Positions 22,911 to 32,069 are shown, numbered from the stretch's first letter. The stretch: DNA of 51,151 bases from RGIG3009 sp045653425 (GCA_045653425.1 JAZOLU010000003.1:1-51151), one strand, 5' to 3'. Made by a program: numbers and translations. The notes: generated by a model not told the origin, from the sequence alone.

Positions 22911-24530
22911 ATGAATTTGTTTGACCCCCAAAAAGAGACTGTGGAAGTAACCGAGGAAGTCACCGCCGCTGTCGTGAATAACGAAGACGTTGCCGCCGAA
23001 GAACAACCGGTGGCAAGCGAGGAAAAGCCGCGTAAAGGATGTCGTTTTTCGTTAAAAAACAACCGCAAACTGCGCTTGGGCGCTACCGCCACTGCGTTTA
23101 CGGCAGTGGTAGCGGCGGCTGTGGTAATTCTTAACATTGTGGTGGGCATTGTATACGACCGTTTCCCGCTAACGCTGGACCTTACCGCCGACCGAACATT
23201 TACGATGTCGGATAACAGCCGCGAAGTGGCCAAAAATATTAAAAACGAACTGGAAATTTTGGTGTTCTTGGAGGAAACGGTTTTTTCCGCGCCCGCTACA
23301 GGTTCGGAGGAACTGAACACCGTGTTGCGGCAGTTTTACCTGTTTACGCAGGAATACAACGCACTGAGTGACGGCAAGGTGAAAACGCAGTACATTGATT
23401 TGGAAAGCAACCCCACGCTGGCATCTGCTTACAAGCAATACGAGGTGGACAGCGGCAGTATTTTGTTCCGCAGCGGCGAGCAGTACCGCGTATTGGATGT
23501 AACGGATTTGTATTCCGAAGACTACACTTCCGGTTATAGCACTATCTCTTCGCTGGTGGAACAAAAGCTCGCCACTACGGCTAACGCCGTGTGCGGCGGC
23601 AAGGTGGTAAACTTCACCTTTGTAACCGGTCACGGCGAAAACGAAAGCCTGATTGCCGCTATGCAACAGGTGTATGAAAACAACGGTTACACAACCGACA
23701 CGTTAAACCTGGCCACTGCGCAAGAAATTAACGCCAACACCGGTGCACTGGTGATTGCCGGCGCCTCCAAAGATTTTTCCTTGGAGGAAATTTCCCGATT
23801 GCGTACCTGGCTGAACAACAACGGGGCGCTGGACCGTCATCTGTTTGTGTTGTGTAATCTTGATGGTACTTGCCCCAACTTGTATTCGTTCCTTTCCAGT
23901 GATTACGGTATTACGGTAACCGACAACGTGGTTTTGGAAACCAGTGCCGATAACTACTTGGCGTTTAGCGACGGTGCGTATGCTCCGCTGACATCCGTGA
24001 ACTCCACCGAACTCACCGCCGACAGTGCGGGAAAAGAGGTTATTTTGCCGTACACACTGCAACTGGAACTGGAACACGGTTCTGATGAAGAGAGTGAGAC
24101 CCTAACCAACCACACCATTGTCTCGTTTAACGAAAGTGCACAGTTGGTGGAGTATGCCGACATTGCCGCGGGCAAAGACGGTACCCCCGCCAAAGCCGAC
24201 AGTTACCCGATTACGGGCGTGGCATACGCCAAAGAAGCCACTATGTACGGCGACGACCAAGCGGTCAATACCTATGTCATTGTTAGCGGCAGTTATTTGT
24301 ATCCCGGTTACTCCTCGTTAATGCAAGATAACGACCTGCTCACACTGGAACCCTTGCGCACCGCGTGCCCCTTGGGTGACACGGCGGTGATTTCCGGTAT
24401 GTCGCTAACCACACCCACCTTGTCGTTCTCGGTATCGGAAGCCACTGCCATTCGCTGGACGGTTTATGGTTTGTCGTTGGTGCTGGTGGTGGTTGCGGTT
24501 GTGGTGTTCCTGAAAAGGAGGCACTTATGA
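22911..24530 (+). CDS. GldG-family membrane-anchored protein
   Basis: 539 residues. A charged cytoplasmic head (about 60 residues, Glu-rich) is followed by one membrane helix (TAFTAVVAAAVVILNIVVGI), then a large extracytoplasmic part with FTMSDNSREVAKNIKNELEILVF near residue 100, the usual GldG/ABC-type uncharacterised transport opening. A second helix lies at the very C terminus (LSLVLVVVAVVVFLKRR). ATG 22911 is eight bases from AGGAGG; a GTG nine bases upstream falls inside the ribosome binding site and is rejected. It overlaps the next gene by ATGA. Confidence 0.87.
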   Translation: MNLFDPQKETVEVTEEVTAAVVNNEDVAAEEQPVASEEKPRKGCRFSLKNNRKLRLGATATAFTAVVAAAVVILNIVVGIVYDRFPLTLDLTADRTFTMSDNSREVAKNIKNELEILVFLEETVFSAPATGSEELNTVLRQFYLFTQEYNALSDGKVKTQYIDLESNPTLASAYKQYEVDSGSILFRSGEQYRVLDVTDLYSEDYTSGYSTISSLVEQKLATTANAVCGGKVVNFTFVTGHGENESLIAAMQQVYENNGYTTDTLNLATAQEINANTGALVIAGASKDFSLEEISRLRTWLNNNGALDRHLFVLCNLDGTCPNLYSFLSSDYGITVTDNVVLETSADNYLAFSDGAYAPLTSVNSTELTADSAGKEVILPYTLQLELEHGSDEESETLTNHTIVSFNESAQLVEYADIAAGKDGTPAKADSYPITGVAYAKEATMYGDDQAVNTYVIVSGSYLYPGYSSLMQDNDLLTLEPLRTACPLGDTAVISGMSLTTPTLSFSVSEATAIRWTVYGLSLVLVVVAVVVFLKRRHL

Positions 24531-26041
24531 GTAAACGCGCACGCACTTTGCTGATTTCTGCTATTGCGTTGGTGGTGTTGGCTGCTCTGCTTACCGTGTT
24601 ATTGTTGTTACCCGCCCCTGCGGAGGACGGGGACGACGTTGCGCCCGACACCTCGGTTTCGTTAATTGCCAAAGCGGATACCGTTACGGTGACGCAAGTG
24701 AACATTACCACGCCGAGTGAGTCGTTTCGCGTTGAGAGTGATAAAAACGGCGAGTTCACCATAAGTGATTACGCGGATTTGCCGCAACACCCCTATGCAT
24801 ACGACATATTGGCGGAGACATTGTTGTCGGTAACCGCCTCTCGCTTAATTGCGGATACGCCGGAACATCCGCAGGATTTCGGTTTTGATAAAACCGAAGC
24901 GTGTACCGCGGCAGTGGAAGTCATCTATTCCGACGCAACCTCGTTTAGCTTTGAACTGGGCGATTTGTCCCCTTCCGGCGAGGGTTATTACCTGCGCCGC
25001 AACGGTTCCTCTGCTATTTATTTGGTGGATGTCTCGTTTGGCGAAACAGTGGCACAGTCCTCCACCGAATATCTGCTTACCGCCCCCATTACGGCACCCA
25101 TCACTGACAAGGAAAACGAAAAGGTGGTTGTGCGTGACGTGACGTTGTTTGGCACGGTTAGAAAAGAGCCCATTGTATTTCAGATATCCGGCGAAGCATC
25201 GTCCGACAACGCCCAATCGCCAGTCGGCTATTTCCTGACCAAACCGTATTACCGCAACCTAAAAAGTGGAACCGGTTTGGTGGATACCTCAGTGTACTCC
25301 GGCTTTACGGCAACACGCGTGGTAAAGGTGCGCCCCACCGCGGCTGATTTGAAGCGTTACGGATTGAATAATCCGTATTCCGCTTGCACCGCAACGTTAG
25401 CCATTCAAAAAGCAACAACGGAAGGGGTGGGCGACGAAAAAACCACTACCTTATCGTTCCACAGTGCGTTGGAGTATACCGTTAAAGTGGGTAACGATGC
25501 CGGCAACAGCGAGCGTTATGCCGTAGTATATACCGATGGTGAATTGGTGCCGCTGTTATACACCGTTCCCACCGCCAATTTGACGTGGATAAGCACGCAG
25601 TACGACGACGTGGCTGACCAGTTGTTATTCTTCACGTATATTGACACGGTGGAAAACCTGTCCATTACGCTGGACGGCGTAACTACTTCGTTTGCACTGA
25701 CGCATACACCCAAAGCGGAGGAGCGTGACGACCAATTAACCGCCATTGCCAACGGTAAAAAGTACGACACCGCCGATTTCCGCACGATGTACGGGGAATT
25801 GATGAATATTATGCGTAGAGACGCAGCGGACAAAGCCCCCACGGGGCAACCGATAATGTCCATTGTTGTTCGCACCAATACCGACACCGCCCGTGGCAGT
25901 GACATCCGCCTGTATCGGTATTCTGCCGGTAAGTATACCGTGCAGCACGATACCGGGGAAACCTATTTGGTGGATGCCAAGGATGTGGAAAAAACAATGG
26001 CTATGTATCGGAAGTTCTTGAACGGCGAACCCATTGATTAA
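24527..26041 (+). CDS. DUF4340-like extracytoplasmic protein of the Gld-type operon
   Basis: 504 residues. It begins with a signal anchor (LLISAIALVVLAALLTVLLLLP) followed by repeated beta-rich segments, such as PSESFRVESDKNGEFTISDY and the LTDYG-like DLKRYGLNNPYSACTATL. DUF4340 proteins regularly follow GldG-like genes in Clostridia. No lipobox cysteine is present, so it stays anchored by its N-terminal helix. It is the last gene before a strong terminator. It has no catalytic motif that I recognise. Confidence 0.8.
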   Translation: MSKRARTLLISAIALVVLAALLTVLLLLPAPAEDGDDVAPDTSVSLIAKADTVTVTQVNITTPSESFRVESDKNGEFTISDYADLPQHPYAYDILAETLLSVTASRLIADTPEHPQDFGFDKTEACTAAVEVIYSDATSFSFELGDLSPSGEGYYLRRNGSSAIYLVDVSFGETVAQSSTEYLLTAPITAPITDKENEKVVVRDVTLFGTVRKEPIVFQISGEASSDNAQSPVGYFLTKPYYRNLKSGTGLVDTSVYSGFTATRVVKVRPTAADLKRYGLNNPYSACTATLAIQKATTEGVGDEKTTTLSFHSALEYTVKVGNDAGNSERYAVVYTDGELVPLLYTVPTANLTWISTQYDDVADQLLFFTYIDTVENLSITLDGVTTSFALTHTPKAEERDDQLTAIANGKKYDTADFRTMYGELMNIMRRDAADKAPTGQPIMSIVVRTNTDTARGSDIRLYRYSAGKYTVQHDTGETYLVDAKDVEKTMAMYRKFLNGEPID

Positions 26042-26051
26042 TGTGAAATGC

Positions 26052-26098
26052 ACGGCGCGATGCTTGAAGTTGAGCATCGCGCCGTTGTTTTTATTTTA
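26052..26098 (+). terminator. Terminator of the Gld-like operon
   Basis: 13-bp perfect stem (26052-26064 with 26073-26085) followed by TGTTTTTATTTT. It also separates the convergent bPH gene. Confidence 0.9.
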
Positions 26099-27472
26099 TA
26101 AACGGGCAATTTCCCGACACAACGCCTCGTAAGGCAATCCCCACACCCGATGAGTACGCCGTTTTTCGCCAAAGCAGCGAAACCGCACCGTGCACTCGCC
26201 CCTGCGCCTTTGCCACGGCGAGCGTGTGATGGTAACGCAATCCACCACTTCACGCGGGAGGTACACACGGTACAACGCCAACCCGCGGGAATAGCACAAC
26301 GATACCGCTTCTCGTCCACATCCCACACCGGCACCGAAAAAACCATAAAGCCGCACGGCAAGCCACCACGCGCCACCTACCAAACACAACAAGGCCACTG
26401 CGTGCCACCACGCACCCAATGTCCACAGTACGCCCCCGCCAACCAATACCGCCACGGGTGCTGCCACGTATCGCCGCCAGGTACGGGACGTGGGGCGTAA
26501 ATACCCGCTATGCAGGGGGTAATCGGGGAGTAAACCATCCAGTACCGATGACAATTCCCGTGCGCGGGCGGCGGGTACCAGCACAGGCCGCGTTCCCCTA
26601 TCCCGTCCGTAGCCGGCGGCGGTAATCACCGCGGTGTGCAGCGAGAATATTCGCATTGCCAACGTTTGGCGCAGTTCCAACGCGGTAATTTTATGGCAAT
26701 CAATCATCACGTCTCGCCGGGTTAGCCAACCGGAAACCAAATGCAGATGTCCCCCCTCGCGGTGCGCACGGAATCCAATGTATCGTGTAAAATTGCGTAC
26801 CACCGCCACGCCCCAACCAATTAACAACGCGTTGGCAACCACACGCAACGCCATTGGCACACCCAATGTTATGAGCTGTTCTGCCCAACCAATAACATCG
26901 GGGGCAAGCGGTTGACCGAGCAACCGACCGCTGTGGCGCAGTACGGGTGCCACCGTGAGCAAGCCGAACGCAGCGTTGGAACCGGTAAGCGATAACACCA
27001 GTACCGGCAAAACTTGGGCGCGGTAGCGTTGCCCCGGCTCTTCCGGCGAAAACAAGGTGCGGGTGCAGCTGGCAGACAAGTACAACTGCGCATCGGAACG
27101 ACGGCGCAATCCCGCCGTATTCACCCGCACACGCCGCCCTCCCAACAACCACAGCAGCGGCGTGCGTTCCACCTCCACCGAAGCGGCATCTTCTGCGGCA
27201 ATGTGCAGTGCACGGCGGCACACCACACCTTGCCGCACACCAATGGTGTGAAAGCGGTTGTGCAAGGTGGCTTCCATACGATAGCGGCAACACCACCATT
27301 TAAGAAACGCATAAGCCACCAGCGCGCCGCTGAGTGCCGCTTCGTACCATCGCAACGTGGGCGGTAACCCGCCAACCGCCGCCACGGCAAGTCGCGCCAC
27401 CGGCAGCAGTAACAACCATCGCCAACGCCGTAAATCGTATACTGCATAAGAAAAATGCGGGCGTTGTTCCAT
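26096..27472 (-). CDS. YdbT-like membrane protein with bacterial PH domains
   Basis: 458 residues. It has two pairs of membrane helices in the first 80 residues and further helices near 170-240 and 355-390. Between them are two or three bPH_2 (DUF304) domains, recognised by patterns such as GVRQGVVCRRALHIAAEDAA, HLVSGWLTRRDVMIDCHKIT and LYRVYLPREVVDCV. ATG 27472 follows GGGAGGAGAGGG and overlaps the upstream stop as TAATG; earlier in-frame starts fall inside that gene. YdbS-YdbT pairs in B. subtilis affect tolerance to some bacteriocins; the role here is unknown. Composition is unusually rich in Arg/Trp/Cys. Confidence 0.82.
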   Translation of the reverse strand: MEQRPHFSYAVYDLRRWRWLLLLPVARLAVAAVGGLPPTLRWYEAALSGALVAYAFLKWWCCRYRMEATLHNRFHTIGVRQGVVCRRALHIAAEDAASVEVERTPLLWLLGGRRVRVNTAGLRRRSDAQLYLSASCTRTLFSPEEPGQRYRAQVLPVLVLSLTGSNAAFGLLTVAPVLRHSGRLLGQPLAPDVIGWAEQLITLGVPMALRVVANALLIGWGVAVVRNFTRYIGFRAHREGGHLHLVSGWLTRRDVMIDCHKITALELRQTLAMRIFSLHTAVITAAGYGRDRGTRPVLVPAARARELSSVLDGLLPDYPLHSGYLRPTSRTWRRYVAAPVAVLVGGGVLWTLGAWWHAVALLCLVGGAWWLAVRLYGFFGAGVGCGREAVSLCYSRGLALYRVYLPREVVDCVTITRSPWQRRRGECTVRFRCFGEKRRTHRVWGLPYEALCREIARL

Positions 27473-27909
27473 TATTCCCTCTCCTCCCGATGCGCCAGCC
27501 ATTCCGCCAATCGGTCGGCATCTTGCCGCGCCAGCAACGGCAACCACGCACAACCGCCGGCAAACCGTAACACCACCGTGCGGCAACGAAATAACCGATG
27601 CAACGGTGGTGTCCACAACTCAAAGGTGCGCAGTGCCTCGAACGGGACGTACCATTCCCGTGTCCACACCACCCCGTATACCGCGTGTATGGCCTGCGGT
27701 GCGAGCGCGCCGCGCAACGAGCGCGTTAACCGCGGCGCATACCACATACCGAACAAAAACAGCGGCAGTGCCGCTACCCATCCGCACCACCGTGGCCACC
27801 AGTGCCAAAATAACGAGGGAACCCACAACAACACCGCAGTTGCTAGCGTGGCAGTGGTTATTATGACGCGCAACACCCATGCGGCTCCTGTGCCGGCTCT
27901 CAATTCCAC
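27472..27909 (-). CDS. YdbS-like bacterial-PH membrane protein
   Basis: 145 residues with two membrane helices (about 12-35 and 40-58) followed by one bPH_2 domain containing YGVVWTREWYVPFEALRTFEL and a C-terminal helix. The GTG start at 27909 is preferred because GAGGGAG stands just upstream; an ATG 54 bases earlier has no ribosome binding site. It is translationally coupled (TAATG) to the larger YdbT-like gene. The pair is divergent from the first Rnf locus. Confidence 0.75.
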   Translation of the reverse strand: MELRAGTGAAWVLRVIITTATLATAVLLWVPSLFWHWWPRWCGWVAALPLFLFGMWYAPRLTRSLRGALAPQAIHAVYGVVWTREWYVPFEALRTFELWTPPLHRLFRCRTVVLRFAGGCAWLPLLARQDADRLAEWLAHREERE

Positions 27910-27936
27910 GGTGCTCCCTCTCTTTCGTGTGGGTTT

Positions 27937-27973
27937 GGTATATTTATACCCAAAACCTCCCAAACTATGTCAA
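27937..27973 (-). promoter_or_regulatory. Promoter/palindrome region between the bPH genes and rnfC
   Basis: On the minus strand TTGACA (27968-27973) precedes TATAAA (27943-27948) by 19 bases, somewhat long. The -10 lies in a palindrome GGTATA-TT-TATACC (27937-27950), which could be a regulator site shared with the divergent rnfC gene. No good plus-strand -35 was found for rnfC. Confidence 0.45.
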
Positions 27974-27990
27974 ACAAGGGAGGGTTGCCT

Positions 27991-29277
27991 ATGTATCCGG
28001 CGTTTCGCGGCGGTATTCGGTTTTCGGCGGCACTGCGCACTGCCAAGCACAACGCATTGAACAGTCCACTTACGGTGTTGTTGCCGGAACTAATTCGCTT
28101 GCCGCTGTGTGAACGCGGTGTGCAACTGACACCCCAAGTGACCGACGGCGACACCGTGGGTGTGGGTGACCTGCTGGCCATAGACGAAAACGGCGAACAC
28201 CCGCCGCTGCACAGCGGCTTGTCGGGTACCGTAACATTAACGGAGAACAGTCGGCTAACAGTGGACGGCGCACCCGCACGGCTACTCACGGTAACCGCTG
28301 ACGGCAAACAAACCGCGGGACATCTGTTGCCCGCACTGCCGCCGGACGCCGAGGCGGCAACCATTGTACAGCGAATGTTTGATGCCGGTTTGGTGGGACT
28401 GGGCGGCGCGGGATTTCCTACCTTTCGCAAATACCGCGATATATCTGCCGCGCATCTGCTCATTAATGCGTGCGAATGTGAACCGTATTTGGCGGCGGAC
28501 GGACGATTGGCGATGGAGCAAAGCGACAGTGTGCGGGATGGTGTGGCCTGGCTGGCGCGCGCGGGTGGTGTGCCCGCCGGCGGTGTACGGTTGTGCGCGG
28601 AATCCGAGACGGTAGTAGCCGCGTTGCGGCGTGCCGCGGCAAACACCGGCTGGCGGGTGGTTTGCTTGCCGGAATGTTACCCACAAGGCTGTGAAAAACA
28701 ACTCATTCGCGCCGTATTGGGAAAAGAGATTCCCGCAGGCAGTTTTCCCAACGAACAAGGAATTTTGGTATCCAATCTTGCCACCGCGGTGGCTATGGCC
28801 GATGCCGCCCGTGGGTTGCCGCTCACCCACCGCGCGGTAACGGTATCGGGCGAGGTATCTCGCCCTTGCAATCTGCTGGTACCCATTGGCACACCGTTCC
28901 GCACGTTAGCGGCACAGGCGCAACCGCGCCTTACCGGACGGCGTTCGCAACTGATTGCGGGAGGGGCTATGACGGGACGGCGCATAAAATGCGTGGATGC
29001 GGGACTGCCTAAACAGTGCAATGGTGTGTTGGTGTTGCCCACCGATGGCAACGAGGAAACACCGTGTATCCGTTGCGGCGCTTGTGTGCGGGTGTGTCCC
29101 TCCGGCTTGGCACCGCGGCTGATTGAGCAAGCGTGGCTAAACGAAGACGATACTCTGTGCACCTCGCTCAAACCATCCGCCTGCATTTCTTGCGGGTGTT
29201 GTTCCCGCGTGTGTCCGTCGCGGCGAAAACTGGCGGCGCGCATAACGGCGGTGCGGCGGAAAGGAGACACCCGATGA
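27991..29277 (+). CDS. rnfC: RnfC-like subunit of an electron-transport complex (locus 1)
   Basis: Peripheral NADH-oxidising subunit of Rnf (ferredoxin:NAD+ oxidoreductase, ion-pumping). The 428 residues have the NADH/FMN glycine-rich loop GLGGAGFPT (136-144), the FMN-site block NACECEPYLAAD (159-170) and two cubane-cluster motifs (C359, 362, 365, 369 and C398, 401, 404, 408). So all cofactor motifs are intact. The ATG follows GGGAGGG; a longer start 24 bases upstream lies over the ribosome binding site. rnfD overlaps by ATGA. No rnfB is found on either side. The protein is about 10-20 residues shorter than typical clostridial RnfC. Confidence 0.93.
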   Translation: MYPAFRGGIRFSAALRTAKHNALNSPLTVLLPELIRLPLCERGVQLTPQVTDGDTVGVGDLLAIDENGEHPPLHSGLSGTVTLTENSRLTVDGAPARLLTVTADGKQTAGHLLPALPPDAEAATIVQRMFDAGLVGLGGAGFPTFRKYRDISAAHLLINACECEPYLAADGRLAMEQSDSVRDGVAWLARAGGVPAGGVRLCAESETVVAALRRAAANTGWRVVCLPECYPQGCEKQLIRAVLGKEIPAGSFPNEQGILVSNLATAVAMADAARGLPLTHRAVTVSGEVSRPCNLLVPIGTPFRTLAAQAQPRLTGRRSQLIAGGAMTGRRIKCVDAGLPKQCNGVLVLPTDGNEETPCIRCGACVRVCPSGLAPRLIEQAWLNEDDTLCTSLKPSACISCGCCSRVCPSRRKLAARITAVRRKGDTR

Positions 29278-30179
29278 GAACAATAACCAAGCACCCACCC
29301 CCGTACGTGTTGACACATCGCCGCACAACCGGGGTGATGGGCGAAGTGTGCATTTCTCTGTTTCCCCCTTGCACCGCCGCCGTGTGGTTTTTTGGTTGGC
29401 AAGCGTTATGGCTGCTGCTAACGGCGACAGTGACATCCGTTGCCACCGACCGCATAACAGCGCGGTTGCGGCGGACGACCCACCCGTTTGACGGTGCCGC
29501 GGCAGTAACAGGGCTTATCCTTGCGTTATCCTGCCCTGCGGGTACGCCGTTGTGGTTGCTGGCACTGATGTGCGTTGTGGCCATTGGCCTGTTCCGCGAG
29601 GCGTTTGGCGGCATTGGGGCTAACTTGTTCAATCCCGCTATGGCGGCACGCGCCGTATTGCTGGTGGTGTTTCCGGCATTTTTGTCCGGCTATGCTCTGC
29701 CGGATGCCGTATCCACCGCCACCCCACTGGCCGACCCCGCCGTGCCGCTATGGTTGTTGTGGCTGGGACGTGTCGGCGGCTCTATGGGCGAAACCTCCGC
29801 CGCTATGATTTTGTTGGGCGGCGGTTACCTGATATATCGACGCATTGTGCGCTGGCAGGTGCCGGTGTTTGCGTTAGCCGCTTTTGCGCTGGTCACGGTA
29901 GCGTGCGGCGGGGACGTTATACGACAACTGCTCTCCGGCAGTATCTTATTCGGTGCGGTGTACATTGTCACCGACTACACCGGACGACCGATTACCCCGT
30001 TGGGCGAGGCCGTGTGTGCCGCGGGATTTGGTGCCGCGGTGGCACTGCTGCGCGCCTTTGGACGATACCCCGAAGGCGTATGCTTTGCCATACTCATAAT
30101 AAACGGGCTGTCCCCGTTGCTGGAACACCTTACCCTGCCGCGGGTATACGGCACAAAACGAAAGGAGCGTTGGGTATGA
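29274..30179 (+). CDS. rnfD: RnfD-like membrane flavoprotein subunit (locus 1)
   Basis: Integral membrane subunit with covalently bound FMN. The 301 residues contain GGIGANLFNPAMAARAVLL (112-130), the flavinylation consensus DAVSTAT (144-150, Thr150 as the expected FMN site) followed by PL, and the C-terminal block GRYPEGVCFAILIINGLSPLLE typical of RnfD. Eight to nine membrane helices are expected. AAAGGAG precedes the ATG, which overlaps the rnfC stop. The next gene, rnfG, overlaps in turn by ATGA, so the three are translationally coupled. ApbE, the FMN transferase needed for flavinylation, is not in the window. Confidence 0.92.
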   Translation: MRTITKHPPPYVLTHRRTTGVMGEVCISLFPPCTAAVWFFGWQALWLLLTATVTSVATDRITARLRRTTHPFDGAAAVTGLILALSCPAGTPLWLLALMCVVAIGLFREAFGGIGANLFNPAMAARAVLLVVFPAFLSGYALPDAVSTATPLADPAVPLWLLWLGRVGGSMGETSAAMILLGGGYLIYRRIVRWQVPVFALAAFALVTVACGGDVIRQLLSGSILFGAVYIVTDYTGRPITPLGEAVCAAGFGAAVALLRAFGRYPEGVCFAILIINGLSPLLEHLTLPRVYGTKRKERWV

Positions 30180-31096
30180 AAGGCGTATGGAAACTGCTGA
30201 TTTCGCTGAGTTTATCTGCCGCCGTCTCGGCCGGTTTGTTGTGGGGCGGCGACCGCTTAACCGCCACTTGGCTGCAAAAGCAACGGGACGAAACGGTGCG
30301 CAACACCTTTTCCACATTGCTGACCGCCGACCGATTTGAAGTACTGACACTGACCGATGCCGGTGCCGTTACCGAGGCGTGGCGTGCATACGCCGCCGAC
30401 AACCAAGTGGTGGGATATGCCGTTACCGCCGTGGTGGCGGGATACGGCGGCGACGTGGAGGTGCATACCGCTTTTTCTGCCGACGGCACCACGGTAAAAG
30501 GGGTGCGTATCGGCTCTCACCAGGAAACCGCCGGTTACGGTGCGCGCATTGCCAATGCGACCTTTACCGACCAGTTTGCCTCACGCCGTCCGCCGTTTGC
30601 GTTAAATGAGGGCGCGGATACCCGCCCGCGTGATGGGCAGTATCGCGCACAGGCAACGGGATATGACTCGTCCGGATTTTGCGACACGGTGGAGTTAACG
30701 GTGGCGGGCGGTGAGATTACGGTGGTGAATTGGGATGCGGTTCACCGCGATGGCGGAAAAACCAAAAAGCAACGCTCGCGCGATGGTGAATATGTTATGA
30801 GCGAAACCGGATTACCGTGGCACGAACAAGCGGAAATACTGGAACGGGTTTTGCTGGAAGTGCAAGACCCCGCTCGCATTGTGTATCAGGCCGACACCGG
30901 AAAAACCGATGCTTACACCGGCGCAACCATTACCATCACACCGTTTGTCCGCTTATCAGCAGAAGCACTGGGTCAAGCGCAGGATACCGAGGGCAGTGTG
31001 ATAGACGGTATTAGCGGTGCAACCACCTCTTCCCGCGCCGTGGTCACAGCGGTAAACGCGGCGGCCACACTGTTGGCGCGGCTAACCGCAGAATAA
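30176..31096 (+). CDS. rnfG: RnfG with an inserted second FMN-binding domain (locus 1)
   Basis: 306 residues: N-terminal membrane anchor (8-25), RnfG domain with the conserved HQETAGYGARI (115-125), then about 110 residues (150-262) resembling the separate clostridial FMN-binding family (ELTVAGGEITVVNWDAVHRD, DGGKTKKQ, WHEQAEILERVLLE). This ends in its own motif DAYTGAT (Thr251). The protein then returns to the usual RnfG end with DGISGAT (Thr283) and SRAVVTAV. Both match the Dxx(S/T)GAT flavinylation consensus. E. coli RsxG is about 206 residues with one motif. The ATG has AAAGGAGCG upstream. Confidence 0.9.
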   Translation: MKGVWKLLISLSLSAAVSAGLLWGGDRLTATWLQKQRDETVRNTFSTLLTADRFEVLTLTDAGAVTEAWRAYAADNQVVGYAVTAVVAGYGGDVEVHTAFSADGTTVKGVRIGSHQETAGYGARIANATFTDQFASRRPPFALNEGADTRPRDGQYRAQATGYDSSGFCDTVELTVAGGEITVVNWDAVHRDGGKTKKQRSRDGEYVMSETGLPWHEQAEILERVLLEVQDPARIVYQADTGKTDAYTGATITITPFVRLSAEALGQAQDTEGSVIDGISGATTSSRAVVTAVNAAATLLARLTAE

Positions 31097-31107
31097 GGGG
31101 GCGCCGT

Positions 31108-32007
31108 ATGGGAGTGTCCGTAAATGCCGGCGGATGGTTACTGTTGTGGCTTACGGCGGCTTGCACATCGCCGCGACACAGTTTGCTGTGGGTGTTATTC
31201 ACATCGGTACTGTTGTTGCTGTGTCATTTGTTTGTGGGTGGATTGCACAAATTATCCTTACCCGCGCCCACAGGCGTGCGCGTGTTATTTGCCGCGGGCG
31301 CGGGCGGCGCGTTGTATTTGTTGTTACGCAGTGGGTTTTCGGATACCGCGTTTTTAGCCGCCGAGCAACCGTACACCGTGTTACTATGGCTTGCTTGCGG
31401 CGCGGCGGCAGATAACCGCAGTATACCCGCCGCGCGCACCTTGCCGGCACTGTTGCTACTCGGCGTACTGCGGGAACTGCTTGCCGACGGTACACTGTGG
31501 GGTATTCGTCTTTTGCCTGCCGGATTAGCACCCGCACTGGGCAACGGCGCGGGCGGTTTACTGTTGGCGGCGTTGCTACTGTGGGTGTTTGGTGTGCACC
31601 CGCCCACCGTGCGCGAAACCGATTCTGCGTTGCCCGCGCTGACTTGTGCCGGTTTGGTTGTAGCGGGAGCAGGGTTGGGGGTGCTTACCGCCCCTCTGCC
31701 GCCGCTATATGCCGTGTGGGCAACCACGCTGGTGCTGGGGGTTATTGCCGGTCTTTTGCCCGCCCAATGGGATGCGGGTGCGTGGTTCACGCTGGCCCCT
31801 GCCGCTGCCCTGCTCACGCGAGACAGTGTGGGGATATGGCAATGGATAACACCGTTGTTGCTGGGTGCGGCAACCATTGTAGGGTTGGCGGCGGTCGCCT
31901 CGTTACACCGTCGATGCCGCCTTTCCCCTTTGCCGCGGCGGTTCGCGGAAACACCCGCCGCACTGGCAGTTGCGGGAACGGCGTGGTGTGTGGCAACGGC
32001 TCTGTAA
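31108..32007 (+). CDS. Polytopic membrane protein in the place of rnfE/rnfA (locus 1)
   Basis: 299 residues, eight or more hydrophobic helices. It follows rnfG by 11 bases. The segment LGVLRELLADGTLWGIRLLP (about 136-155) is very like the REIxGxGTxFGI helix end of RnfE/RnfA proteins. The C-terminal 50 residues (AAVASLHRRCRLSPLPRRF then AETPAALAVAG) recall the RnfA end (AAIRERL...VPAPFRGNAIALITAG). The canonical GxCP and NC cysteine motifs of RnfA/E are not evident. It may be a divergent RnfE-RnfA fusion, or an unrelated membrane partner; I cannot decide by eye. The composition is extremely Leu/Ala-rich. Confidence 0.6.
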   Translation: MGVSVNAGGWLLLWLTAACTSPRHSLLWVLFTSVLLLLCHLFVGGLHKLSLPAPTGVRVLFAAGAGGALYLLLRSGFSDTAFLAAEQPYTVLLWLACGAAADNRSIPAARTLPALLLLGVLRELLADGTLWGIRLLPAGLAPALGNGAGGLLLAALLLWVFGVHPPTVRETDSALPALTCAGLVVAGAGLGVLTAPLPPLYAVWATTLVLGVIAGLLPAQWDAGAWFTLAPAAALLTRDSVGIWQWITPLLLGAATIVGLAAVASLHRRCRLSPLPRRFAETPAALAVAGTAWCVATAL

Positions 32008-32034
32008 TGAGATAAAAATTAGAAAAATTGGGAC

Positions 32035-32063
32035 TTTACAATTGCAAAAAGATGTGTTATAAT
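32035..32063 (+). promoter_or_regulatory. Promoter for rpsO
   Basis: -35 TTTACA (32035-32040), 17-base spacer and consensus -10 TATAAT (32058-32063). It leaves a leader of about 105 bases before rpsO. Confidence 0.83.
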
Positions 32064-32069
32064 ACCAAA

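Noticed and set aside
27931..27950. Plus-strand promoter for rnfC within the palindrome
   Set aside because: A TATATT-like -10 exists but no acceptable -35 lies at 16-18 bases upstream.
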